Source: Schizochytrium sp. CCTCC M209059 (taxonomy: Eukaryota; Sar; Bigyra; Thraustochytrida; Thraustochytriidae). From it: a stretch of 64,000 nt of DNA. Each line of letters starts with the position of its first letter. Position 1 is the first letter of the stretch. The notes under the pieces were generated by a model. It was given only the letters and a program-made list of their open reading frames with translations, had not been told where the DNA came from and searched no databases. Position numbers and translations under genes: made by a program. Positions 29,229-38,830 of this stretch are shown one piece after another. The DNA is taken from the NCBI GenBank assembly GCA_000818945.1, contig KN805399.1, positions 246,839 to 310,838 of the forward strand, written 5' to 3'.

Positions 29229-32068
29229 GCCTCGCGGCTGGTTTCGATTTGGTTTGGGTTTTGCTTACGACGCTCTCGCGCTCCTCGCTCGGCGCCCGTG
29301 CGAGTCGATTCGTTCTTTCTTCTTTCAACCCCGGATAAAAACTTTCAATCCCCTCTCCTCTTTCCTCCCAACTTCCCCTCGTTTTCCTCGTTTTTTCTTT
29401 CGCGTTCATCGACACCATTCAAAACTTGTTCACTCGGCAAATGGACGGATGTGGACTGGCTAAAAAACCTTTTTTTTGGAATAAAAGTGAGAGACCCCCT
29501 GTCTGAAAAGAAATCGATAAAAAACCAAACAGAAATTAAATAGAAAAATCGAAAAAAATAAAATAACGCCGCCGGATCCGCCCTCGCAGCGGATCCGCTC
29601 CCGCGCGTCCGCAGCGAGCGAGCGTGCCTGCGCGCGTTCGCAGCGGCGCGCCCTCCGGTGCCTGGCGGCGTTCCGGGGAAGCGGCGCAAGCGCGGCGAGC
29701 TCAGGTTGGGCGGCGGAAGAGAAGAGCCGAAGAGCCTCAGCCGTGGCCGCTCCCTCTCTCCATAGTGGTACGTATACTATCTATCTACTATCCATGCCAG
29801 CGCCGCCACCGTTGCAGTAGTTCTCGAGGCCGCCCAGGGAAGAGAAAGAGAGCGAGGCAGGCGGGCAGGCAGCCAAGCAGGCAGCCAAGCTGCGCGGCCA
29901 GCGCTGGAGCGCGGGCTCCTCCGCAATCGCCTCGCGGCGGCCGTCGCGGCGCGCGCGAGGGGAGCCAGGGCGGCCTCAGGCTGCTGGCCGCGGCCACGGC
30001 CACCTGGCTGCAGCAGCGGCAGCTGGGCAACCATGGCAACTGGCACGGGCGTGTCGCTCGCTCCTCGCCAGCCAGCCGCGCCCCTGGACGCACGACGCCT
30101 GTCCTCGATGGGACACCCACCGTGTGTCCGGCTCCCCCCTCCGGCTGGCTGGGCCGACTGACTAACTTAACTGGCTACACAGACGGCCGCCGATACCGAC
30201 TTGCAGCGGCCATGCGTCCACTTGTCCGCCGCGTGTGAGCCGACTTGGCCGCACTCTGCGCGTGCACGCCGGCCTCGAGAAGGAATTCCAACCGGAAAAA
30301 AAGGAAAATGAAAAGAATTAAAGAAAGAAAGAAAGAAAGAATGATGAAAGAAAAAGGAAAGAAAAAGTATACCTTTTGATTGGCAGGCAGCGACTTGAAC
30401 TCGCTCCCAAGATAAAGTAAAGAATAGTTTATAGTTAACAAGGTCTAACTCACCAAGCCTCTCAGGCTGCGCGCCCGTCGCGTTCCTTCCAGTTCCCGGA
30501 TGGAAAAAACTGTTCCCGTGTTCCCCCGGTTTTCCTTTCTGGAAGATTCCGCGGGTAGGACAGTCTAGCGAGATGCTAGGCGCCCTTGGGAGACCCATCC
30601 CGTTGGTCTTCAGACCAATGCAGGTCCCCCGCAGTCACTGTTGCAGCTCCTTCGCGCCTTGTGCCGCCACGTTCTGGGGGAAAATTGCGCGCGGTCGCCA
30701 CTGGTCGGCGGGGTGGGCCTCCCTGCACGGCGTACCCAGTGCAAGCGTAGAGAAGGTCGCCGCGCTGTGGGAGACTATTCGCCAAGAAGCCCTCGCTCCC
30801 AAGGGGAGACAGGCGTTGGGCCGCCCCTCCCAACCATGTCTAGTGATCGTCAATGGGCGACACTACGAGGCTCAGACGTCAGTGGCGGTCAGAGGGCTCG
30901 CGGCGCCCGACCAGAGCGAGGCTATGGCCCGCCTCCCCCCCCCAGCTGCTCCGCGCGTCCCACCCGTTTCCTTGGTCAGCCAGCTACTAGCGCTGCTCCG
31001 ATGGCGGCGTCCCATGTCGCTCGGCTCGCCGCCTCCTCGGCGCTGCCGCAGCACGGCGCCTCGAGCCCGTGCTCGCGCTCGCGCTCGCGCTCGCTCCCTC
31101 CGCTCTGCCGGATCCCCGCGGGCGTCTCCAGCCGGCCGAGGCGCAGCGCTCGGCGCCGCACGCTCGCCGCACGCGTGCGAGCGTGGGTCCCAGCCGCCCG
31201 AACGTGAGAGGGCGCAACGTGAAGATGCGTTCAACTTTGGTTCCGAGAGCGGCGGGGTCCAGGAGGAGGAGAGGTTGTTTGCTCATCATGGCGATGGGGA
31301 GGAGGATGGCGGGGATGGTGATGATGGCGGTGATGGTGATGGTGAGGGCGAAGACGCTGATGGGCGGTTGAGACCAGCAGCTGTGCGCTGCGCGCGCTGG
31401 GCTCGGCTCAAGTCGCTGCAGGACGGGACGGCCGCCGCAAGGCACGGCACAGCACGGCGCGGCATGGCGTCGCGCGAGGCCCAGCCAGCATGCAGCTGCG
31501 TGCGGTCTTCAAGTTGATCTTCGCGCCTTCTGATCTTCAAACAAAAAAGGTGTCGAGTGCCGGCACGGGCAACTTGATGAACCTAGCTGGCCGAGCACAG
31601 CAAGCAAACGAAGCTTGCGACCACTGACTGCACCAACTCCAGTCAACTGTTCTCAAGAATTGGAAATGCAGCAGGTCTGCCAAGAGCATCGTCACGCGTG
31701 CCGGCCATCTTGGCCGCGCTGGTGCGAGACGAGGCCTACGATGCCATCATGCCACGCCATGCGCCCCATCCTAAGATCAGGGCGGCCATGAAGAGGAGAA
31801 CTTGAAGAAGAAGCCCAGCAGAGAGCTAGCGAGCCGTGCCCTGCACGCGCGCCAACGATGCGACAGAGGCCGAGCGAGGGCCTCCCGAGATCCTCAGGAC
31901 GCGCGTCCCAGGCGAGAGGCGCAGGGCCGCATCTTGGAGCGCTCGCGCAGGCTTGCGGACTTGAAGAGAACGGCTCGGCGCGAGCGAGCGTTCATGCAAA
32001 TGGCGCGGGCCCGTGAATCCGGGGCGCATTGCCCGGAGACGCAACGCAACGCAGCGCAGGCGCGGCGT

Positions 32069-32123
<55 letters not shown>
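32069..32123. repeat. (CAG)n microsatellite, about 18 units
   Basis: Uninterrupted CAG/AGC run in non-coding DNA. It yields polyGln, polySer or polyAla in different frames, none within a credible gene. Confidence 0.9.
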
Positions 32124-32124
<1 letters not shown>

Positions 32125-32655
32125 TGCGTGGAAGCATGCACGCGTCGGCATGCGGGCTTTACAAGAAGCAACCCCGGCGGAACGGCTGTGAAAATTCCGC
32201 CGGCAAGGTCGAGACCGAATCCGGGCGCGATACCCGCCTTGAGAAGCAAGCAGCAACCGTGCGTCAGCGTGCCGTGCCGTGCCGTGCCGCAGCCGCGCCG
32301 AGCCTCAGGTCACCTCGCCAGGCTCCGGGGCTGCTGGCACGGCACGTCTCGAGACCGCAGTCGCAGTCGCAGTCGTAGTCGCAGTCGCGGCATGTGATGC
32401 GAGGCACGGAGCTCGCTTCTTGTCTCTTTGGATCCAAGATGGATGGTGCTGTACGCACAAGCTGCAGAGCAGCTGCTGCTGCAACACAAAGCGAAGGTGC
32501 TGTGGCACGACACCATGCTGTGCTGTGCTGCGCTGACATAATATCCTGCCGTACGGTACGAGGCTGGTCTCGCCTGCGAGGCTTGCATTGCTTGATGTTG
32601 CTGTTTGTTGCGCTGGATCTGCACAAGACGATGCAGCTGCAGCTGCAGATGCTGG

Positions 32656-32755
32656 CATGCGATGCGATGCGATGCGATGCGATGCGATGCAATGCGATGC
32701 AATGCGATGCAATGCGATGTCATGCGATGTCATTCCATGCCATGCCATGCGATGA
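32656..32755. repeat. Pentanucleotide (GATGC/AATGC)n
   Basis: Six perfect GATGC units (32661-32690), then alternating AATGC/GATGC and degenerate CATGC/CATGT units to about 32755. Confidence 0.9.
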
Positions 32756-32967
32756 TGTGCGGGCCAAAGAGCCCTCTCTCCCTGTGCACGATCTTTCGCA
32801 GCCGCCAGACGGTGCTGATAACCCGCCCCGATCATCCGCCATCCGGTCTGCTTTGGCTCGGGAGACCTGTGTGGGACTCGCTTGATCGCGATCCTCGCGG
32901 CCAGTGGTGGTGGCAGCAAGCAAGGATCCGCGCCTGCGTTGCAAGCTGAGCCAGCGAGCGCTTCGCC

Positions 32968-33035
32968 TTCGTTCGTTCGGTTGTTCCTTCCTTCGTTCGT
33001 TCGTTCGTTCATTCGTTGATTCGTTCGTTCGTTTT
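32968..33035. repeat. (TTCG)n tetranucleotide tract
   Basis: Interrupted GTTCGTTC-type run in the gene-poor interval. Confidence 0.75.
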
Positions 33036-33350
33036 CTCGCCGGCCAGGAGCGGCATCGCAGGCATGGTCGGCCGGAACCTGTGTTTTGCTCGCTCGGGAC
33101 AGAGGCCATCGGTCGCCTCGAGGCGACTCGCGCCGCGGGCGCGGTCGGCAGAGGCGGCTCGGAGGGCCCGCGGCAGAGGCGTCGTCTCGGGCGTGGAGAC
33201 GAGCGCTCGGCGAGAGGTGCCCGCGGCTCCGGTTCCATCCGGCCCTCTTTCCTTTCGCCCTGCCTTCAAGTTACGTCCCGCGTCGCCTCCGCACCGCGTG
33301 CTCTAGTTTGATGGCGCGATGTTGGATCTAACTGCCTCGGATCTTTGCGC

Positions 33351-33380
33351 CTGCTCTGCTCTGCTCTGCTCTGCTCTGCT
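33351..33380. repeat. Pentanucleotide (CTGCT)6
   Basis: Six perfect CTGCT units, 220 bp left of the assembly gap. Confidence 0.9.
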
Positions 33381-33603
33381 GCTTGTCGATGCGAGACGAT
33401 ACGAGTCGCTGTCGGCTGCGAGACGATGCGAGCCCGGGGCCTTCCTCCACGCCACGCCTCGCCGTGGCCAGCCTCGAGGCCTGCGTCGGAAAGCGGGCAC
33501 GCGCCGCGAGGGACGCGGGCGGCCGCGGCCCGCGAGGTCGGGTGGAGTGGAGCGGAGTGGAGCGGAGTGGAGTCGGCGGATGGGTGAGCGGGTGGGTGGG
33601 TGG

Positions 33604-34137
33604 NNNNNNNNNNNNNNNNNNNNNNNNNNNNNNNNNNNNNNNNNNNNNNNNNNNNNNNNNNNNNNNNNNNNNNNNNNNNNNNNNNNNNNNNNNNNNNNNN
33701 NNNNNNNNNNNNNNNNNNNNNNNNNNNNNNNNNNNNNNNNNNNNNNNNNNNNNNNNNNNNNNNNNNNNNNNNNNNNNNNNNNNNNNNNNNNNNNNNNNNN
33801 NNNNNNNNNNNNNNNNNNNNNNNNNNNNNNNNNNNNNNNNNNNNNNNNNNNNNNNNNNNNNNNNNNNNNNNNNNNNNNNNNNNNNNNNNNNNNNNNNNNN
33901 NNNNNNNNNNNNNNNNNNNNNNNNNNNNNNNNNNNNNNNNNNNNNNNNNNNNNNNNNNNNNNNNNNNNNNNNNNNNNNNNNNNNNNNNNNNNNNNNNNNN
34001 NNNNNNNNNNNNNNNNNNNNNNNNNNNNNNNNNNNNNNNNNNNNNNNNNNNNNNNNNNNNNNNNNNNNNNNNNNNNNNNNNNNNNNNNNNNNNNNNNNNN
34101 NNNNNNNNNNNNNNNNNNNNNNNNNNNNNNNNNNNNN
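33604..34137. other. Assembly gap (534 N)
   Basis: All N. The 23 bases before it (33581-33603) and the 23 after it (34138-34160) are identical, beginning TGGGTGAGCGGGTGGG. The gap therefore sits in a tandem repeat or is an artefact of two contigs whose ends actually overlap. ORFs drawn through it are meaningless. Confidence 0.99.
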
Positions 34138-34999
34138 TGGGTGAGCGGGTGGGTGGGTGGGCGGGCGAGAGTGGTATAGATTCATTCCAGAACTCCCAAG
34201 TAACGAGCGAACGGCGGAAAATAAAATAAAATAAAGAAAAGTAAAGAATTTTGAAAGCCAATAAATAAATAAATGAATGAATGAATGGATGGCCAATAGA
34301 AAGAGAGAATTTTTTTCCCATTTCCAGCCAACTACAAAAACACGGACAAAGCCCAGACAAAAACGAAGGTGAATAAAAAGAAAACGAAAAAGGAAAGTAA
34401 AAAGGTATGGATGGGAAAGTAAATCAGTAAAACAATTAATAAAATAAAACATTTTAAGCGTCCGCTTCCTGATCGAGCCGGTCCACGCCTCCCGCGACCG
34501 GCCCTCCTCGGCACCGCGCCGCGCTGCGGCCAAACGTCGCTGCTCACATCGGTACCGCCGCTCCCTCCGCAGCCGGCCGGGCCAGGCTGGCGGCGGCCGT
34601 GTATACCGCTGCACTGTAGCTGCACGACGCGCGCGCGCAGGCTCAGGACCAGGCCCAGCCAGGGCCGCGTGTCCATTTCGCGCACCGCGCTGCAGTATAG
34701 GCGGAATAAAGGGCGAGCTAACCGTAAGTAACTTGAATAGAGCAGGAGTTATTTTCTCTAGATTCCCCGGGTTGCTGGTGCTCGCATCGCGCGCGTCCAC
34801 CCATCCTAGGCATGCGTCCATTTCAGACGCGACGCGGACCGCGAGAGCGACGCGTGGCCAGACGTGGTCGGCCGTACAGGCGTGCATGCATGCACGCGAG
34901 CAGCACAGAGGCCTGGCCGACCGACCGCCCCTGAGCAGGGGTGATGTATTTCACCCTGGGCAGGGAATTGCTCGGAGGCCGGCCACGATGGTCTCGCCT

Positions 35000-35062
35000 T
35001 CTTGTCTTGCTTTTCACATGTCTTGTCTTGCTCTTGACTTGTCTTGTCTTGCTTTTGACTTA
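35000..35062. repeat. Three 21-bp tandem repeats
   Basis: Units at 35000-35020, 35021-35041 and 35042-35062 each start TCTTGTCTTGC. Each unit is itself built from TTGTC-like pentamers. Confidence 0.85.
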
Positions 35063-35371
35063 CTGTAATAGTACTACTTCAGGGCTGCCAAATCGCGAGA
35101 GAACGCGCCCTGGCTGCTTCCTCAACTCGCCAGATCACGCTCATCGGCCATGGCAGCGCAAGCTCATCAGCCAGCCAACCAGCCAGCCAACCAGTCAGCC
35201 AGCCAGCCAGCTCAAGCCATGGGCCGTTTGCGCAAAAGTAGCCCATACGGCCAGAGAGGAAGGAGGCTTGGCTCCCTCACAAGTTGGCCTGGCACGCCAT
35301 GGTGCGGCGTGGCTACCACCGATTCTGGTGAAAGAAAAAAGGGCGCGCGCGCGTCGATTGTGAGCGCTCTG

Positions 35372-35407
35372 CGATGCAATGCAATGCAATGCAATGCAAT
35401 GCGATGC
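35372..35407. repeat. Pentanucleotide (GCAAT/GCGAT)n
   Basis: Runs GATGC then AATGC units, close to the 3' end of the SCYL2-like gene. Same pentamer family as the 32656-32755 tract. Confidence 0.85.
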
Positions 35408-35441
35408 GTGTGTGCGTGCACCTGCACGCCGCATTATATGT

Positions 35442-38051
35442 TCAAGAGAGAAAGTCGAATGGATCAGCTGCAGAGTCCGCCGGAGGCCTGCCTTGTGGCT
35501 TCATTGGCATTGCGAAAGGATCGGCTTGTTGCGGTTCGAGCGGCACACCGGCCTGAGCCCCAGGGGCATTCAAGTTGTATGCCATAGCAAAGGGCTTGAG
35601 CGTCGATGAAGCGCTGTTTCCTTGCTGTTCTTGAAACTGTCGTTGATTATTGTGTTGTTGTTGTTGCGGCACGAGCGGGGTGCTCATGCCCTGAGGCTTG
35701 AATGTCGTCGCCCCCTCGGAGGCAGTATTGACTTGTTGTAGTTGCTGTTGCCGCTGCAGCGGCGCAAGAGGCGCAATCGGCACGCTTGACACGCTCGATG
35801 TGGCGGGCAGTTCAGAAGGGTCCGAAGCAACGAAAAATGAACTCCTGGCCGCAGGTGACGGGAAAGAGGTGTCCGCGTGCGGCAGCGACAGCGTAAAGCT
35901 CTCGCCGACCGCAGAAGCTGCCGCGACGGCGTCCTCGCCATCAGATGAGTCCGCCATTGCCACCTTGCTCTTGCGCGAAAAACCAAGCTCCTCTTGACGC
36001 CGACGAGTCAAATCGTCCAGGAGCATCTTTGCGACCTGGGACACTTTCATAAACTGATCCAGTGATAATGTTGGTTCGCACGAGAGCGAAGATACCATGG
36101 GAAGGATGTTGCGTCCGAGCTGGCTCGTCTGAGCCGTCTTGGTACACGATTCCAATACGCCAACCGCCGCCATGAGAACCCCTGCACTGCGGTCCGCTTT
36201 TACACACGTTTGCACAAGCGGAAAGACGCTCCCTGAAAGCATCTCATGCGAAATGGCATCCTGACACAGAAGACCCGTCACTGCTACCAGTGCGTGTACG
36301 CGTACACTCGTCAACAGCTGCTGCTGTTCCTGCTGTGACGAGTGCGCCGCGGCCGCGGCGCCTGCTCCCTGGGTACTTGGAGACCCAGCTACTCGCTTTT
36401 GCACGCGTCCAAGTCCAGAAACAATGACACTTTCCACACGCCGAACAGGGAGATGAACGCGAAGCGCATTCACGGTCGGCACCAGCTCCTTGAGTGCGGC
36501 AATTACAACTTGTGGTGTTGATGACTCAAGCAAAAAACCGAGTGCTCCAAGCACATGGCTCTCCACAAATGTGCCATCGCCAACGCTAGCGAGAGCCGAA
36601 AGATGTCGCGCAATCTGCAGTCCCAGCTGCGGTGGTACGGGTCTCCCGCCACTAGGAGGTCGTAAAAGCGCGCCCAAGTTCGCAGACATGAGTATGGCAA
36701 AGTCCTCGCGCGGAATGGCGCGCGCAATGTTCACGAGCAACGGCAAACAGAATGGCGCGAGCTCCGGCGCGCGCGACAACTGCGCAACTTTGGGGAGAAC
36801 CATCTCGCGCTGTAGGCGCAGAGGGAGTTCTTGAATCGGAGTTTGTAACGACGTCAGCTCCTGCGTCTGTAGGCGGAGATCTGCCAGCTCCAGCAGTCCC
36901 TCCACTCGAATCACTGTGCGCAGAGGCCCTTCTTGTTTGAAAAAGGCGCATTCAAGGACTTCGCGAGCACCTGGACGCTGCGTTGGCATCACTTGCAAGG
37001 CACGTCTAACAACATGGCGAAGGAGCTGCGGAACCTTGTCCAGGCCTCGAGTGTGGGCATCTTGAGCCGCATGCACCACGGCTGTGTGCCAGTCGCTGAG
37101 GCGACGCCGGTCCCTGGCTTCCGATCCTCCTCCAGCCACAAACGAACCCTGCGAGTACACCTCAAAGGCCAGCGCGCCGAATGACCAAATGTCCGCTTTC
37201 TCATTGTACACATGCGGGGCTTGCAAAAGCTCCGGGGCGCAATGATACAGCGACGGCGGGGGCGGGTATCGCGGCACCACCTCTTGCGGATACACGCCCT
37301 CAAGCCGCTCGCATTGCATGCGCATGCCTACTGCTGTGCGCTTTTTCTGCAAGAAGCCAAAGCCTCCAAGTTTCCACTGCCCTGCAGGCGTCACGAAAAT
37401 TGTGCGCGGAGAGAGATTTCCGTGGACCATTCCGTTCGCATGTAAAAAGTCTAGCGCGCGACTCAGATGCAAAAAACCGCATGCTATCTCGAATGAGGAC
37501 GGCGCATAATCTCGCATCTCCTCCGTAATGTCATCATTCTCCAGGCCAACAAACTCCTTATTGCACGCATTGGCAAGCGACAGAAATACTGGCTCTGTCA
37601 CGAAAGCCAGTGTCGATCGTGTCTCGGGAAGAATTTCCTTTACAATTAGCACATGGGGATGTCGTACGCTTGCAAGGGCTTTGATACCCTCGCGCAGCAT
37701 GCGCAAGGTTTCTTCCTGGGCTCGCGCATCGGGTACTAGTTTGGCAAGCGCGCTCTTGCTGCACACAAACACCGAGCAGGCCCCGTTTTCTGCCGGAATT
37801 CCAGCTCGCGCGCTACCTTGCCCACCTCGATGACCTCCGCTAGCTCCAGTCGCTGCGCGCGAGTCATACGCTTCGTGCACCCGAAAGAGAAAGGCAACAT
37901 CGCCAGAAGCCTGCGGCTGCACCTTTGCGTGATAGCGTTTCCCCCACCATTGTCGCTTCGAGCCGTCGTCCTTGTCGCTTATCCCTCGGGGACCCCCATT
38001 CGAAGCCCCGGAGGTCGCCTGCGCCGCGCTCGCGAGCAGCTTCCCCAGCAT
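35442..38051 (-). CDS. SCYL2/CVAK104-like pseudokinase of clathrin traffic
   Basis: 869 residues from ATG 38051 (MLGKLLASAAQ). Residues about 50-420 are a degenerate kinase domain: the SVFVCSKSAL segment matches the SVFV-x-K pattern of SCYL proteins, the catalytic loop is H210-G-N-L-S-P instead of HRDxKxxN, and DFG is replaced by GGFGF (229-233). It is therefore predicted inactive or weakly active. HEAT-like helices follow (about 430-690). The tail is Gln/Pro-rich with two DPF motifs (ADPFAM and ADPFDFLS at the C-terminus), which in adaptor-binding proteins contact the AP-2 alpha appendage. SCYL2 acts on clathrin-coated vesicles between the TGN and endosomes. The frame extends 57 codons upstream only through the (CT)n tract at 38125-38160, read as Arg-Glu repeats; I treat that as UTR. 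Confidence 0.88.
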   Translation of the reverse strand: MLGKLLASAAQATSGASNGGPRGISDKDDGSKRQWWGKRYHAKVQPQASGDVAFLFRVHEAYDSRAATGASGGHRGGQGSARAGIPAENGACSVFVCSKSALAKLVPDARAQEETLRMLREGIKALASVRHPHVLIVKEILPETRSTLAFVTEPVFLSLANACNKEFVGLENDDITEEMRDYAPSSFEIACGFLHLSRALDFLHANGMVHGNLSPRTIFVTPAGQWKLGGFGFLQKKRTAVGMRMQCERLEGVYPQEVVPRYPPPPSLYHCAPELLQAPHVYNEKADIWSFGALAFEVYSQGSFVAGGGSEARDRRRLSDWHTAVVHAAQDAHTRGLDKVPQLLRHVVRRALQVMPTQRPGAREVLECAFFKQEGPLRTVIRVEGLLELADLRLQTQELTSLQTPIQELPLRLQREMVLPKVAQLSRAPELAPFCLPLLVNIARAIPREDFAILMSANLGALLRPPSGGRPVPPQLGLQIARHLSALASVGDGTFVESHVLGALGFLLESSTPQVVIAALKELVPTVNALRVHLPVRRVESVIVSGLGRVQKRVAGSPSTQGAGAAAAAHSSQQEQQQLLTSVRVHALVAVTGLLCQDAISHEMLSGSVFPLVQTCVKADRSAGVLMAAVGVLESCTKTAQTSQLGRNILPMVSSLSCEPTLSLDQFMKVSQVAKMLLDDLTRRRQEELGFSRKSKVAMADSSDGEDAVAAASAVGESFTLSLPHADTSFPSPAARSSFFVASDPSELPATSSVSSVPIAPLAPLQRQQQLQQVNTASEGATTFKPQGMSTPLVPQQQQHNNQRQFQEQQGNSASSTLKPFAMAYNLNAPGAQAGVPLEPQQADPFAMPMKPQGRPPADSAADPFDFLS

Positions 38052-38123
38052 CCTCTTCCCGCGCTCCTCTCTCAAGTTGAGAGATCGATCTGGCCTGCTG
38101 CTCTGACTGGGCTCGTCTCGCTC

Positions 38124-38164
<41 letters not shown>

Positions 38165-38830
38165 TTCTCTCTCTCATTCCTTCTCTCTCTTCAGCGGCAC
38201 CTCCATGGCAAAAGAAAAACATGCATCGTCATAAAGGTCTATTTACAGACCTATTTATCCGTTTGCGGCCTGGACTCCGATTCGTCCAAGTTCAACTCCG
38301 ATGCAAAGACTCCCGAAACAGGCGAAAGGACGGCCGCCTGTCTGGGCCGAGTGACGGCTGCGCAAGGGCAAATTCGTTTATTTATAGCTCACTCAACGTT
38401 TGAATTATTGAAGCGGGCAATCGAAGTTTTAAAGTTTGGAGACGATTGGTGGTGTTGGACGTCTCTAACCTACGTTCCTTCAAATGTCCTTGTTTTGATC
38501 ACAAAAGCTCGTTACACTGACTGACTGCGCACCAGGCTCTGCCGCCGGACCGCTCAAGGGTAACGGAATATCATGATTGGAGTGTCTGCATGAATCGGAA
38601 TTAGACTGTCTGCATGAACTTGAGAATTGGCAAAGAAACCAAACATATCTTCTGTGCATGAACACCCACGCTGTTATGGAACGCCAGCGCAGAGCATATC
38701 TTTATTCCAGACGCAATTAAGCCAACGAGCGCGAGGTGCAGCAAGTTGCAGCTTGCCTTGCGTGCGGTCTGTCGTTTGACGACCAGGCGCAGACAAGCAT
38801 TGCACGGACGTGAGCGTGATTGTATCGAGT
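38052..38830. other. Divergent promoter region, SCYL2-like / tubby-like
   Basis: 779 bp between divergent ATGs. Apart from the (CT)n tract I see no gene. A repeated TGTCTGCATGAA (38582-38593 and 38608-38619) occurs in the right half. Confidence 0.5.
38125..38160. repeat. (CT)n dinucleotide tract
   Basis: About 18 CT units in the presumed 5' UTR of the SCYL2-like gene, 75-110 bp upstream of its ATG. Pyrimidine/purine tracts of this kind are common near promoters. Confidence 0.9.

Larger units (their letters stand above)
29145..35441. other. 6.3-kb gene-poor, repeat-rich interval with assembly gap
   Basis: I find no ORF with domain-like composition here; the longer open frames are antisense or low-complexity artefacts. 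The interval holds many simple repeats (GAAA, CAG, GATGC, CTGCT, GCAAT, TTCG, GGGTGGG, AATA/AATG and a 21-bp tandem repeat) and the N gap. It lies between P5C reductase and the SCYL2-like gene, both on the minus strand. It may be a fast-evolving spacer or a poorly assembled repeat region. Confidence 0.55.

Noticed and set aside
28272..29229. Plus-strand frames (275 and 286 codons) opposite P5C reductase
   Set aside because: Antisense shadows ending in Leu/Cys-rich translation of the CTG tract.
30573..31517. 314-codon plus-strand ORF in the gene-poor interval
   Set aside because: Arg/Ala/Gly-rich throughout, includes simple-repeat translation (RARARAR, DGDGEGED), and overlaps equally long frames on the other strand.
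33266..34887. Long ORFs spanning the N gap on both strands
   Set aside because: Created by reading 534 N as sense codons; no coding evidence on either side.
35160..35215. CRISPR-like short repeats (CAGCCAGCCAACCAGCCAG)
   Set aside because: Simple CAGC/AACC tetramer repeat without unique spacers; nothing CRISPR-like anywhere in the window.
38052..38222. 57-residue N-terminal extension of the SCYL2-like protein
   Set aside because: Mostly an Arg-Glu run from the (CT)n tract; SCYL proteins normally begin a few tens of residues before the kinase domain, as with ATG 38051.
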